Assembly: GCA_963769765.1 (NCBI GenBank)
Contig: CAVYNA010000001.1
Location: 248,001 to 312,000 of the forward strand
Length of the DNA stretch: 64,000 bases
Direction of reading: 5' to 3'
Source: Bog-756 sp963769765
Lineage (GTDB): Bacteria; Actinomycetota; Acidimicrobiia; Acidimicrobiales; RAAP-2
Shown here one piece after another: positions 23,700 to 32,346 of this stretch (position 1 is the first letter of the stretch; each line of letters starts with the position of its first letter). The translations under genes and the position numbers were made by a program. The notes beneath the pieces were generated by a model, which ran no database searches, was not told the DNA's origin, and was given only the letters and a program-made list of their open reading frames with translations.

Positions 23700-25307
23700 T
23701 CACCGTCGTTCGAGTCCCTCGCGCAGCGCGGCGATCTGGCGCGCCGCATCCGTCCGGACCGTTCGGCCCGAGCCCGTCCGTGAGACGCGGGCGACCGCGG
23801 CCAGCCAGGGGGAGGGTCGTCGTTCCGTGCGCCATCCTGACGGGGTGGCGCGCGACGTCGCCCACGAGCAGCGCACCTCCAGAGCGGCCCGGGTGAGCGC
23901 CACGTAGAGCAGCCGACGCTCCTCGTCCCGTGCCGCAGGCGAGACGGCGTAGACGATCGGGACGAATCCGTCCTCGAGTCCGACGATCCAGACTGCCGGC
24001 CACTCGAGGCCCTTCGCCCGATGGAACGTCGCGAGCTCGACGGCATCGCCATCTCTCCGTACCGGCTGTCGACTCCGAGGACCGGCCGCGGCGGCTTCGG
24101 GCCCGGGCGCGTCCCGACAGGGGATGCCCGCCCGCTCGGCTGCCCGCCGCACCAGTGCGAGCTGGTCGTTGGTCCGTGCGAGCACCGCATGCTCGGACCA
24201 GGCATGTCCCTCGCCGGCTCGCTCGAGCAGCTGGGCGACGACCCCGTCGGCCTCGGCGGACTCGTCCGGGTACTCGGTGACGACCGGCAGCGGACCGTCC
24301 CCGCTCGCCGAACGGAGCCGACCGCTGGCCGCCCGGCCGAGTGCGGCCGCGGCCGCGGCCACCACCTGTGGGGTGCAGCGGTGGTTCGTGGCGAGGCGCA
24401 CGACCTCCATGCCCGAGATGGATGCCGGAAGACCCGAGAGGAGCGACGGGTCCGCGCCGTTCCACCCGTAGATGGCCTGATCGGGATCGCCGACGACACA
24501 GAGGTCGGTGCGGTCACCGAGGACCCCGCGGAGCAGCCGGAACTGCGCGGGGTTGACGTCTTGGAACTCGTCGACGAAGAGGTGGCGGTGTCGCCAGCGC
24601 ACCTGCTCGACGAAGGGCGCCTCGCGCTCCAAGAGCTCGGCGGCGGAGACCAGGACGTCGTCGAGGTCGATCGAGGCGCGCCGGGCGAGCGCTCCCTCGT
24701 AGGAGCGGAAGGCACGGACGACGACATCGGGCGGGACCGCGGACACTCGCCCGGCCCGGTCCGCTGCCTCCTCGTACTGGTCCGGCCCGAGGCAGTGGGC
24801 TTTCGCCCAGCCGACCTCGGTGTCGACGGCGACCGCACCCGCGGGATCGGCGAGCAGGTCCCGGAGGACCGCGATCCGGTGCTCCGACACGGCAGGAGGC
24901 GACTGTCCACAGTCGACGGCGCGACGCCGGAGCAGTCCGAGGGCGAGCTGGTGGATCGTCCCCGCGCGGACTCCGGGCGTGGGAGGCCCGCCCCGTGTGC
25001 CGGGAACCGACACCGGGACGCCGTAGCCCCGGAGCCGGCCGCGGAGCTGGTCGGCGGCGCGTCGGGTGAAGGTGCACACGATCGTGTGGTCCGCTTCGGC
25101 GGAGCCGTCCCGGATCCGACAGGCGACCCGGAGCGTGAGCACGCGGGTCTTGCCGGCACCCGCGCCTGCGAGGATGCAGAGCGCGGGACCCGGTGCCTCG
25201 ACGGCCTCGCGCTGCGCGGGGCTCAGCGCGTTCCGGGCCTGTTCGAAGGCGTCGGCGGCGCCCGGCGGCGGTCCGGTCGTCACGGGTCCGCTCGGTTCGG
25301 GCTCCAC
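23700..25307 (-). CDS. compact UvrD/PcrA-like superfamily I helicase
   Basis: ATP-dependent 3'-5' DNA helicase, 535 aa, clearly shorter than UvrD/PcrA (about 700-780). Motifs in order: Walker A AGAGAGKTRVL, TFTRRAADQL, Walker B LFVDEFQDVN, VVGDPDQAIYGWNG, TNHRCTP, TFHRAKGLEW and LLYVALTRA. The region between motifs IV and V is short, so much of the 2B subdomain is missing. The GTG at 25307 is preferred: a TAGCCT box lies eight bases upstream, and longer forms add Arg/Pro-rich shadow sequence overlapping the divergent gene. Confidence 0.87.
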   Translation of the reverse strand: MEPEPSGPVTTGPPPGAADAFEQARNALSPAQREAVEAPGPALCILAGAGAGKTRVLTLRVACRIRDGSAEADHTIVCTFTRRAADQLRGRLRGYGVPVSVPGTRGGPPTPGVRAGTIHQLALGLLRRRAVDCGQSPPAVSEHRIAVLRDLLADPAGAVAVDTEVGWAKAHCLGPDQYEEAADRAGRVSAVPPDVVVRAFRSYEGALARRASIDLDDVLVSAAELLEREAPFVEQVRWRHRHLFVDEFQDVNPAQFRLLRGVLGDRTDLCVVGDPDQAIYGWNGADPSLLSGLPASISGMEVVRLATNHRCTPQVVAAAAAALGRAASGRLRSASGDGPLPVVTEYPDESAEADGVVAQLLERAGEGHAWSEHAVLARTNDQLALVRRAAERAGIPCRDAPGPEAAAAGPRSRQPVRRDGDAVELATFHRAKGLEWPAVWIVGLEDGFVPIVYAVSPAARDEERRLLYVALTRAALEVRCSWATSRATPSGWRTERRPSPWLAAVARVSRTGSGRTVRTDAARQIAALREGLERR

Positions 25308-25315
25308 GGCGCCCG

Positions 25316-25321
25316 AGGCTA
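25316..25321 (-). promoter_or_regulatory. -10 box TAGCCT, promoter of the helicase gene
   Basis: TAGCCT on the minus strand ends eight bases before the GTG at 25307. Confidence 0.45.
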
Positions 25322-25369
25322 CCGGCAGGGTGTCTCGGCGGATGGCCGTGCCGTCGACCAGGCGGTCGG

Positions 25370-25375
25370 TAGGGT
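25370..25375 (+). promoter_or_regulatory. -10 box TAGGGT, leaderless promoter of the hydrolase-Mur ligase-ddl unit
   Basis: TAGGGT ends six bases before the GTG at 25382. Confidence 0.55.
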
Positions 25376-25381
25376 GGGCCG

Positions 25382-26164
25382 GTGCTGAAGTCGTTCGCCG
25401 GCGGTCGGTTGTTCGGCGACGTCTGGGGGACGGGCGTGCCGAGGATCCTCGCCCTCCACGGTTGGCAGCGGACCCATCGCGACTTCGCGGGCGCCTTCGA
25501 CGGACCCGGCATCGACGAGGTGTCGGCCCTCGCGCCGGACCTCGCCGGGTTCGGGTCGACGCCACCTCCATCCGAAGCCTGGGGGAGCCGCGCCTATGCG
25601 GAGAGCCTGGTTCCTCTCTTCGAGGAGTCCGACGTGCTTGCGGGCAAGGTGTCGGTGGTCGGGCACTCCTTCGGCGGTCGCGTCGCGGTCCAGCTCGCGA
25701 CCCTGTTGCCCGATCGGATCGAGCGACTCGTCCTCACCGGCGTGCCACTCCTCCTCCGCCAGGGCGGCTCACGCCGTCCGGCGGCGCGCTACCGGATCGG
25801 ACGGCGCCTCCACCACCTCGGCCTGGTCGGCGATGACCGGATGGAAGCGCTGCGACAACGGTACGGATCGCCCGACTACGCGGCGGCCCACGGTGTGATG
25901 CGGGAGGTCTTCGTCCGGAGCGTCAACGAGCGCTACGAGGAACTGCTCACCCTGATCGCATGTCCTGTCCACCTGCTCTGGGGCGCGGACGACACCGAGG
26001 TGCCGGTCGAGGTCGCCGAGCGGGCACGTCCGCTGTTCGGGTCGGCGACGCTGGAGGTGCTCCCGTCGGTCGGACACCTCTTGCCGACCGAGGCCCCCGG
26101 TGCACTGCGTGCCGCGGTCGCGGGCGTCGGCGACGGGCGGCACGCCGGTGACACCGGCCGGTGA
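25382..26164 (+). CDS. alpha/beta hydrolase
   Basis: Alpha/beta-hydrolase fold protein, 260 aa. ILALHGWQRTH is the oxyanion strand, VVGHSFGGR holds the nucleophile Ser, WGADDTEVP supplies the Asp and VGHLLPTE the His. It is first in an apparent operon: its stop overlaps the GTG of the Mur ligase gene (GTGA), which is followed by ddl. Position suggests a link to cell-wall precursor handling, but the substrate is unknown. Confidence 0.85.
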   Translation: MLKSFAGGRLFGDVWGTGVPRILALHGWQRTHRDFAGAFDGPGIDEVSALAPDLAGFGSTPPPSEAWGSRAYAESLVPLFEESDVLAGKVSVVGHSFGGRVAVQLATLLPDRIERLVLTGVPLLLRQGGSRRPAARYRIGRRLHHLGLVGDDRMEALRQRYGSPDYAAAHGVMREVFVRSVNERYEELLTLIACPVHLLWGADDTEVPVEVAERARPLFGSATLEVLPSVGHLLPTEAPGALRAAVAGVGDGRHAGDTGR

Positions 26165-27836
26165 GCTGGGAGCCGAGCTCGGACGTGCTGCCAGCGCTGC
26201 TCGGGCCGACCCGCCTGCACGCGGGGCCGGCTTGGGTCACCCTCGCGGCCTGCACCGTCGCGGTCGCACTCTCGGGCCTCCGCTGGCTCCGTGTCGCCCA
26301 GCGCGAGCACTACCTCGCGGGCTCGGTGACGCGGTTCGCCCTCCGCTGGTGGGGGAGCAGCCCGCTCAACCTCGTGGTGCTCGTCGGCGGCGTCGCGGCA
26401 GCCGTCGCGTCCCTGTGGTGGCCGGTGGCCGGAGTGGCGACCGCCGCCGTCGTCGCGGCCGGACCGGTCGGGCTCACGCTCCGGGGTCGGACCTCGCCGC
26501 TCGCCTGGACCAGGCGGCTCCGTACGCTCGCGGCAGTCTGGGCGCTGCTCGAAGTGGTCGTCGTCGTGACCGCGGTCGCCGTCGGACCTCTCTCCGTCGG
26601 CGCCGTCGTGGCCGCGCTGGCGGTACCCGGGCTCGTCGACCTCGCCTGCTCGGTGGTCGCACCCCTCGAGAACCGGCTCGCCGGTCGGTACGTCGCTGCG
26701 GCCACCGCGCGTCTCGAGCGGGTGGCGCCGTGCGTCGTCGCGGTGACCGGCTCCTACGGCAAGACGTCGACCAAGGGCCACATCGTCGACCTGGTGAGTG
26801 GCGCACGCTCGGTGGTGGCGACACCGGCGAGCTTCAACAACCGGGCCGGACTCGCCCGCGCGATCAACGAGCACCTCAGCGAGGGCACCCAGGTCTTCGT
26901 GGCCGAGATGGGCACCTACGGCCGGGGAGAGATCGCGGCGCTCTGCGCGTGGTGCCCGCCTGAGGTGGCGGTCATCACGGCCATCGGACCGGTGCACCTC
27001 GAGCGGTTCGGTTCGGAAGAGGCGGTGCTGGTTGCAAAGTCGGAGATCCTCGAGCACGCATCGGTCGTCGTCCTCGCAGTCGACGATCCCCGGCTGGCGG
27101 CGCTGGCCGATCACGAGGCGCAGGCGGGGAAGCGGGTCTTCCGCTGCTCGTCGACCGACCGCTCGGCCGATGTCTGCGTGGACCGGGTCGGGGCGGGCCC
27201 GTGCGTCACGGTCAGCGTGGAGGGGGCGGTCGTCGCAGAGGACCTCACCGTCCCTTGGGGTGTGCAGCCCGGCAACCTGGCCTGCGCCGTGGCGGTCGCG
27301 CTCGCGCTGGGGGTGGACCGAGGAGTCGGTCGTCGGCCGCCTGTCGAACATTCGCGGGACGGAGCACCGGCTCGAGGTCGCGCGTGCCGGATCGGGAGCG
27401 ACGATCCTCGACGACACCTACAACTCCAATCCGGCGGGTGCCGCCCGGGCCCTCGCCGCCCTCGTCTCGGCAGCCGGTGGTCCGGGACCCAGCCGGGGGT
27501 CCGGGCCCAGCCGGGGGTCCGGGCGAACCGGTCGGCTCGGGACGCTCACGTCGGCTGGTCGTCGTCACGCCCGGCATGGTCGAGCTCGGGCCCCGACAGG
27601 AGGTGGAGAACCGACGGTTCGCCGTGTCGATCGCCGAGGTGGCGAGCGACCTCGTCATCGTGGGGCGGACCAACCGTCGGGCGCTCGCCGCGGGTGCATC
27701 CTCCGCGCCGGTGTCGCGGACGGTCCGGGTGACCGAGGTCCGCGACCGGCCCGCCGCGGTCACCTGGGTGAAAGAGCACGTGACCGACGGCGACGCGGTG
27801 CTGTACGAGAACGATCTGCCGGACCACTACCCTTGA
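26161..27836 (+). CDS. membrane-anchored MurF-like Mur ligase, with two apparent frameshifts
   Basis: ATP-dependent ligase of the Mur family, about 557 aa when repaired. Residues about 1-160 contain several hydrophobic segments, unlike classical cytosolic MurF. VAVTGSYGKTSTKGHI is the ATP site; SFNNRAGLARAINEH, VAEMGTYGRGEIA and ILDDTYNSNPAG follow MurF. The frame changes near 27309-27319 (GGGGG run or CC) and again at 27487, where deleting one A makes two perfect 18-bp repeats and restores the frame. The C-terminus ends at 27836. Next to ddl, so a D-Ala-D-Ala adding role is inferred, though a separate murF may exist elsewhere. Confidence 0.78.
27479..27515 (+). repeat. tandem 18/19-bp repeat at the Mur ligase frameshift
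   Basis: Units 27479-27497 (19 bp) and 27498-27515 (18 bp) differ only by one extra A at 27487. They would encode a GGPGPA repeat in the repaired reading frame. Confidence 0.8.
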
Positions 27837-27903
27837 GCGGTCGTGCCGCCTGGCGCCCCCACCGGCGGCGTCCACCCGCCGAATCGAACGGAGCCTGATC
27901 CCC

Positions 27904-29016
27904 GTGCCCGACGTCGCCGTGATCTTCGGAGGCCCCTCACCCGAACACGACGTGAGTGTGCTCACCGGCCTGCAGGCCGCGCGGGGGCTGCGTGAGGTGA
28001 CCGGCGGTGCGGTCCGGGCGCTCTTCTGGTCGAAGACGGGGGAGTGGTTCGAAGTCGGCGACGCGCTCGAGGCGGAGGCGTTCGTCGATGGTGTGCCGCG
28101 GGCTGCGACGCCGCTCCAGTTCGTCGCGGCTCCGGGCGCCGGTTTCACCGAGCCCGCGGGCCGTCTCGGCCGGGCGCGGCCGATCGAGCTCGACGCGGCG
28201 ATCGTGTGCTGCCACGGCGGGCCCGGTGAGGACGGGACCCTACAGGCCTCCCTCGATCTCGCGGGGGTCCGCTACTCCGGTCCCTCGGTGGCCGGCGCGG
28301 CACTCGGGATGGACAAGCTCGCCTTCGGCTCGGTCGTGGCGGGGGCCGGCCTCCCGACCCTGCCCCGTGTGGCGCTCACGCCCGACGCGGAACCGCCGGA
28401 CTTCGACGGTCCCTATATCGTCAAGCCGCGCTTCGGCGGCTCGTCGATCGGCATCGACGTGGTCGACGACTTCACCACCGCGCAGGCGCGCCTCGGCGCG
28501 AATCCCCATCTCAGGAGCGGCGCGGTGCTCGAGCCGTACCGTCCAGAGCTCACCGACCTCCAGCTCGCGGTCCGCAGCTGGCCCACCGTGCAGCTCTCCG
28601 CGGTGGAGCGACCGATCAGGACGACGGCCGTCGCCGACATCCTCGACTACCGCGACAAGTACGTGGCGGGCGAGGGCATGGCCGGCGCGGCGCGCGAACT
28701 GCCGGCGGAGATCCCCTCGGAACTGGAGAAGGCCCTGCGCGCTGCGGCGGACGCGATCGTCGTGCTCGCACAGGTCCGCGGCGTCGCGCGCCTCGACTTC
28801 CTCTCGGATGGGTCGTCGTTCTTCGTCAACGAGATCAACACCATCCCCGGCTCGCTCGCCCGCTACCTCTGGGTGGCGCCACCGGTGTCCTTTGCCACCT
28901 TGCTCGGTGACCTCCTCGACGAAGCGCGCGGCCGCCCGACCCACGTCTACAGCTCGGCGGGGGCCGACGGGTCCGTGCTGCGTTCCGCTGGGTCGATCGC
29001 CGGCAAGCTGGGCTGA
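27904..29016 (+). CDS. ddl: D-alanine--D-alanine ligase
   Basis: ATP-grasp enzyme joining two D-alanines for peptidoglycan precursors, 370 aa. VIFGGPSPEHDVSVLTG is the N-terminal signature, CCHGGPGEDGTLQ and YIVKPRFGGSSIGI bind ATP, and FFVNEINTIPGS is the C-terminal metal-site motif (NEINTxPG). The GTG start lies 67 bases after the Mur ligase stop. It is probably in the same operon as the Mur ligase and the PH-domain protein. Confidence 0.92.
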   Translation: MPDVAVIFGGPSPEHDVSVLTGLQAARGLREVTGGAVRALFWSKTGEWFEVGDALEAEAFVDGVPRAATPLQFVAAPGAGFTEPAGRLGRARPIELDAAIVCCHGGPGEDGTLQASLDLAGVRYSGPSVAGAALGMDKLAFGSVVAGAGLPTLPRVALTPDAEPPDFDGPYIVKPRFGGSSIGIDVVDDFTTAQARLGANPHLRSGAVLEPYRPELTDLQLAVRSWPTVQLSAVERPIRTTAVADILDYRDKYVAGEGMAGAARELPAEIPSELEKALRAAADAIVVLAQVRGVARLDFLSDGSSFFVNEINTIPGSLARYLWVAPPVSFATLLGDLLDEARGRPTHVYSSAGADGSVLRSAGSIAGKLG

Positions 29017-29021
29017 CGCGT

Positions 29022-29534
29022 GTGGCCGCCCACCGGTTCCGGCCCCTGCCCGAGGAGGACGTGCTCGTCGACGTCCGGCCACACTGGTCCTTCCTGAGCG
29101 CCCCGCTCGCCGCCGCGGTCGTCGTGCTGGCGATCGGCATCTCGCTCGACGTCGGCATCCCCCACACCTCGGTCCCGTTGCACTGGGTGGAGGGCGTGGT
29201 CGCAGCGGTGCCATGCGTGTGGCTGGCGTTCCGGTTCGTGCGGTGGCGGACGACGGGCCTGCGCGTGACCTCGGTGCGACTCATCGGCCACTGGGGCGTG
29301 CTCGCCCGACGTGAGTGGGAAATCCGGTTCGCCGACATCGCAGAGGTCATCGTGGTGCAGAACTCGCTCCGGCGCCTGGTCGGGACCGGGCGCCTCGAAC
29401 TCGTGCTCTGGGACGACGGCCATGTGCGCTGGATCGACGACGTGCGTAGACCGGCGGCGCTCGGACGGGTGATCGCCCGACGCCTCGGGCCGCCGCCGGA
29501 CGTGGATCCGCACGGCGTGGACGCTTCGGCCTAG
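29022..29534 (+). CDS. membrane protein with bacterial PH-like domain
   Basis: A 170-aa protein starting with GTG five bases after ddl. Two hydrophobic segments (about residues 25-45 and 55-72) are followed by a bPH_2-type region: RTTGLRVTSVRLIGHWGVL, WEIRFADIAEVIVVQ and LELVLWDDGHVRWID. Such proteins are membrane-bound and of unknown function. The tail is hydrophilic. Co-transcription with ddl is likely. Confidence 0.75.
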   Translation: MAAHRFRPLPEEDVLVDVRPHWSFLSAPLAAAVVVLAIGISLDVGIPHTSVPLHWVEGVVAAVPCVWLAFRFVRWRTTGLRVTSVRLIGHWGVLARREWEIRFADIAEVIVVQNSLRRLVGTGRLELVLWDDGHVRWIDDVRRPAALGRVIARRLGPPPDVDPHGVDASA

Positions 29535-29615
29535 TGGAACGTCCGGGCGACCGTGGTGTCGGAGGGCACCGAGCCGAAGAGGTCAGCTCCGATAGGCAGG
29601 TGCTCATGCCCCTGC

Positions 29616-29635
29616 GATACCAAATCTGATACCAT
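29616..29635 (+). promoter_or_regulatory. direct-repeat operator and -10 box before the XRE gene
   Basis: GATACCA occurs twice (29616-29622 and 29628-29634), one near-helical turn apart. The second copy overlaps a TACCAT -10 box (29630-29635) six bases before the GTG at 29642. This is the expected geometry for autorepression by the XRE product. Confidence 0.5.
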
Positions 29636-29641
29636 GTGATC

Positions 29642-29962
29642 GTGGACGCGGAACTCCTGCTGCAGGAGGTGCGGGCCCGGTCCGGGCTCTCGCGCCGCAA
29701 GCTCGCGGCGTTGGGCGGCACGTCTGCGTCGACCTTGGGGGCCTATGAGTCCGGCAAGTCGGTGCCGTCGGTCAGGACCCTCGAGCGCCTCGTGCGGTCC
29801 GCCGGGTTCGAGCTCCTCGCAGCACTCCACCCTGCGCTTCCGATGTCCGATGTCCGACGTGAAGAGTCGATCGAGCGCCTCTTCGACCTGACCGACCAGC
29901 TCCCCCGACGTCGAAGAGGCGCACTGACGTATCCGAGGTTCCCGACCGCACCTCGACGATGA
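29642..29962 (+). CDS. XRE-family helix-turn-helix protein, probable antitoxin
   Basis: A 106-aa transcriptional regulator. RARSGLSRRKLAALGGTSASTLGAYESGKSVPS (residues about 9-45, written in family order) is a canonical XRE helix-turn-helix. The C-terminal half is Arg-rich. Its stop overlaps the ATG of the nucleotidyltransferase gene (ATGA), the usual layout of an antitoxin-toxin pair. The GTG at 29642 fits a leaderless start; GTG 29636 is an alternative. Confidence 0.8.
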   Translation: MDAELLLQEVRARSGLSRRKLAALGGTSASTLGAYESGKSVPSVRTLERLVRSAGFELLAALHPALPMSDVRREESIERLFDLTDQLPRRRRGALTYPRFPTAPRR

Positions 29963-30522
29963 GGCCGATTCTGGACGTCATCGTCGAGATCCATGACGCA
30001 CTCGATTCCGCCGGAGTCCGGCACGCCTTCGGAGGCGCGTTCGCGCTTCTGTGGTGCACCGGAGAGCCGAGGACCACGATCGACATCGACGTGAACCTCT
30101 TCGCCCCGCCGGAACGTGCGCGCCGCATCGTGGCGTCGCTTCCGCCCGATGTCGTCGCCTCCGATTCGGATATCGAGACGCTCGAGCGAGACGGACAGGT
30201 GCGGCTGTTCGTCGACGAGATCCCCATCGATTTCTTCTTGAGTACGTCACCGTTCCATGGGGATGTCCAACTCCGGACCGTGGAGCACCACCTTGCGGGA
30301 CGTCAGCTTCCCTTTCTGTCCTGCAGCGACCTGGCGGTGTTCAAGGCGTTCTTCAACAGGCGGAAGGACTGGGCAGACATCGAAGCCATGTTCCGGTCGG
30401 GCACGGTCGACGTTGCCCATGTCGCCGGTGTGCTGGTGGAGTACCTGGGCTCTGACGACGAGCGCATCCGCGAGCTCGACCACATCCGCCGTGAGGTTGA
30501 CGAGGAGGTCCTCGGCGGTTGA
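29959..30522 (+). CDS. nucleotidyltransferase-fold protein, probable toxin partner
   Basis: A 187-aa protein with a Pol-beta-like (MNT) nucleotidyltransferase core. HAFGGAFALLW is the GG-x-A loop, TTIDIDVNLFAP carries paired aspartates, and IPIDFFLST the third acidic residue. The C-terminus is helical (KAFFNRRKDWADIE). It is coupled to an XRE gene, like nucleotidyltransferase toxin modules of the AbiEii/MenT type. Toxicity is inference; it could instead be a nucleotidylating antitoxin-like or housekeeping enzyme. Confidence 0.72.
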   Translation: MRPILDVIVEIHDALDSAGVRHAFGGAFALLWCTGEPRTTIDIDVNLFAPPERARRIVASLPPDVVASDSDIETLERDGQVRLFVDEIPIDFFLSTSPFHGDVQLRTVEHHLAGRQLPFLSCSDLAVFKAFFNRRKDWADIEAMFRSGTVDVAHVAGVLVEYLGSDDERIRELDHIRREVDEEVLGG

Positions 30523-30555
30523 CCCGGGGGATCGGTCCCGCAGCTGTCCCCGCGT

Positions 30556-30576
30556 CCCGGGCGCCGAAGGCCCGGG
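30556..30576 (+). terminator. hairpin after the XRE-nucleotidyltransferase pair
   Basis: A 7-bp perfect stem (CCCGGGC 30556-30562 with GCCCGGG 30570-30576) and a 7-nt loop, 34 bases after the stop. There is no U-tract. Confidence 0.4.
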
Positions 30577-30594
30577 TCGGGCAGGATACTGGAC

Positions 30595-31095
30595 GTGTCC
30601 GGTCGAGCCTTCCAAGACATGATGGTCGCCAACTTCTGCTGGGGCTGCGGTGCCGACAACCCGGTGGGGCTCCAGCTCAAGAGTCACTGGGATGGCGACG
30701 TTGCCGTTGCGCAATGGCAGCCCAGTGCCGACTACGCCGCCGGTCCGCCTCACATACTGAACGGCGGGATCATCGCCACGCTCCTCGACTGTCAGGGTGT
30801 GTGCACCGCGATCGCGAGCGCGTACCGGAGTCAGGATCGGGCCATCGGCAGCGCTCCGGAGCTTTGGTACGCAACGGCTGCAATGGCGGTCGAGTATCTC
30901 CGTCCTACCCCGATCGACGCCTTGTTGCATCTCAGGGCCTCGGTCGTGAACGTGGACGACCGAACGACGACCGTTGAATGCAGCCTGGAAGCGGCTGGCA
31001 AGGAGCGGGCTCGGGCGACCGTCCGCTCGGTTGAAGTGCCGGAATCATGGCGCCACGGCGTCAGCGTCAGAGCTCACGCTCGTAGAAGTACATGA
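30595..31095 (+). CDS. PaaI-type hot-dog thioesterase
   Basis: A 166-aa protein of the PaaI/4HBT thioesterase group. The N-terminal FCWGCGADNPVGLQL matches a subgroup that starts with a conserved Cys/Gly segment. HILNGGIIATLLDCQGVCTA replaces the common HGG motif with NGG and keeps the acidic residue of the active-site helix. MAVEYLRPTP is the second conserved strand. The acyl-CoA substrate is unknown. The GTG at 30595 is chosen; ATG 30619 is possible. Its end overlaps the convergent GNAT gene by 29 bp. Confidence 0.75.
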   Translation: MSGRAFQDMMVANFCWGCGADNPVGLQLKSHWDGDVAVAQWQPSADYAAGPPHILNGGIIATLLDCQGVCTAIASAYRSQDRAIGSAPELWYATAAMAVEYLRPTPIDALLHLRASVVNVDDRTTTVECSLEAAGKERARATVRSVEVPESWRHGVSVRAHARRST

Positions 31096-31594
31096 GGGGC
31101 CCGTCTGCACCTCCGACTCGGTTGGTGAAGCCAAGGCTCTCGTAGAGACGGCGGGCCGCGAGGTCTGGCTCGTCGACGCCGATGTCCATCGTGTCGGCGC
31201 CTCGCTCCTTTGCTTCTCGAATCGCCGCCTCCATGAGTGCCCGTCCCAATCCTTGGCCCCTCCGGCCGGGGACGACGTACAGCTCCGCCACGTGACACTC
31301 CATGCCGCTGCTCCAGATCGCGGCACGGAAGCGAAGGACGACCAATCCGTCCGGACCATGACCACCGAGCAGGATGGCCGTGTCACCAGTTTCGAGGAGG
31401 TGTCGGACTCGATCCGCCAGCACCTTGACCGGCGGTGCAGGTTCATCGAACTCTCGGTTGAAGTCGTGCAGCAGTTGCCCGACAGCTTCGATGTCTCGGT
31501 CGCCGGAAGGACGGACGATCTCCTCGCTTGCAGCGGGCACGCCGTCGACGGTAACCGAGACCTGCATGTCATCGGTCACGGACCCCCGCGGCAC
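31067..31594 (-). CDS. GNAT-family N-acetyltransferase
   Basis: Acetyl-CoA-dependent acyltransferase, 175 aa. VAELYVVPGRRGQGLGRALM contains the R-G-x-G-x-G/A coenzyme A site, and ARRLYESLGF the C-terminal motif B. The first ~30 residues are not conserved-looking, and ATG at 31567 (MQVSVTVDG) is a possible start. The acceptor substrate is unknown. Confidence 0.82.
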   Translation of the reverse strand: MPRGSVTDDMQVSVTVDGVPAASEEIVRPSGDRDIEAVGQLLHDFNREFDEPAPPVKVLADRVRHLLETGDTAILLGGHGPDGLVVLRFRAAIWSSGMECHVAELYVVPGRRGQGLGRALMEAAIREAKERGADTMDIGVDEPDLAARRLYESLGFTNRVGGADGPLMYFYEREL

Positions 31595-31712
31595 GCCTCA
31601 GTGGAGAAACGGAAGACCTGGCCGCCAGCACGGATGACGACGGCGTTGACGGAAACTGTCATGATGGCGGAGGCATCGGACGGCCACACCAGAGGGCGAA
31701 GCGAGGGTTCGG

Positions 31713-32225
31713 ATGTCCGACAAACTGACAGTCTGCTTGTGGTTCGATCACGGTGAGGCCAGCAAGGCCGCCGAGTTCTACGCGACGACCTTTCCCGATA
31801 GTCACGTCGACGAGATTCGCACAGCCCCGTCGGATTACCCCGACGGATCGGCCGGGAATGAGCTCACGGTCGAGTTCACCGTGCTCGGCCGATCATTCCT
31901 CGGTCTCAACGGTGGACCGAACTTCGTCCCGAACGAGGCCGTCAGCCTCATGGTGCTGACCGACGACCAGGCCGAGACGGATCGGTACTGGGATGCGATC
32001 GTGGACAACGGTGGCGAGGAGAGTGCGTGTGGCTGGTGTAAAGACCGGTGGGGCGTCTTCTGGCAGATCACGCCCCGAGCCTTACTGGAGGCGATGCACA
32101 GCGATGATCGGGCCGCTGCAAAGCGGGCCATGCAGGCGATGATGACGATGACGAAGATCGACATCGCCGCCATCGAGTCCGCTGCCGCCGGGGAGCTGCG
32201 AGGGAGTTCCACGACGACGCCGTGA
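31713..32225 (+). CDS. PhnB-like VOC-fold protein
   Basis: A 170-aa protein of the vicinal-oxygen-chelate superfamily, PhnB/3-demethylubiquinone methyltransferase-like group. LWFDHGEASKAAEFYATTFP opens the fold, FLGLNGGPNF and SACGWCKDRWGVFWQITP close it. Such proteins are widespread stand-alone enzymes or binding proteins of unclear substrate. A GAGGG Shine-Dalgarno precedes the ATG. A hairpin follows. Confidence 0.85.
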   Translation: MSDKLTVCLWFDHGEASKAAEFYATTFPDSHVDEIRTAPSDYPDGSAGNELTVEFTVLGRSFLGLNGGPNFVPNEAVSLMVLTDDQAETDRYWDAIVDNGGEESACGWCKDRWGVFWQITPRALLEAMHSDDRAAAKRAMQAMMTMTKIDIAAIESAAAGELRGSSTTTP

Positions 32226-32276
32226 GGTCCCTTTCGGACGAGCGCGGCCGGACGCGCGCCCTGAACGCGCGCCCTT

Positions 32277-32297
32277 CTCGACGCTCGGAGCGTCGAG
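32277..32297. terminator. bidirectional hairpin between PhnB-like and reductase genes
   Basis: CTCGACGCTC (32277-32286) is followed after one base by its exact inverted copy (32288-32297); about eight pairs can form with a tight loop. It lies between convergent genes. Confidence 0.6.
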
Positions 32298-32346
32298 GAT
32301 CTCACCGCGCATTCGACCTTGGCGGGGGTGCGCCGGGTCGAGACGG

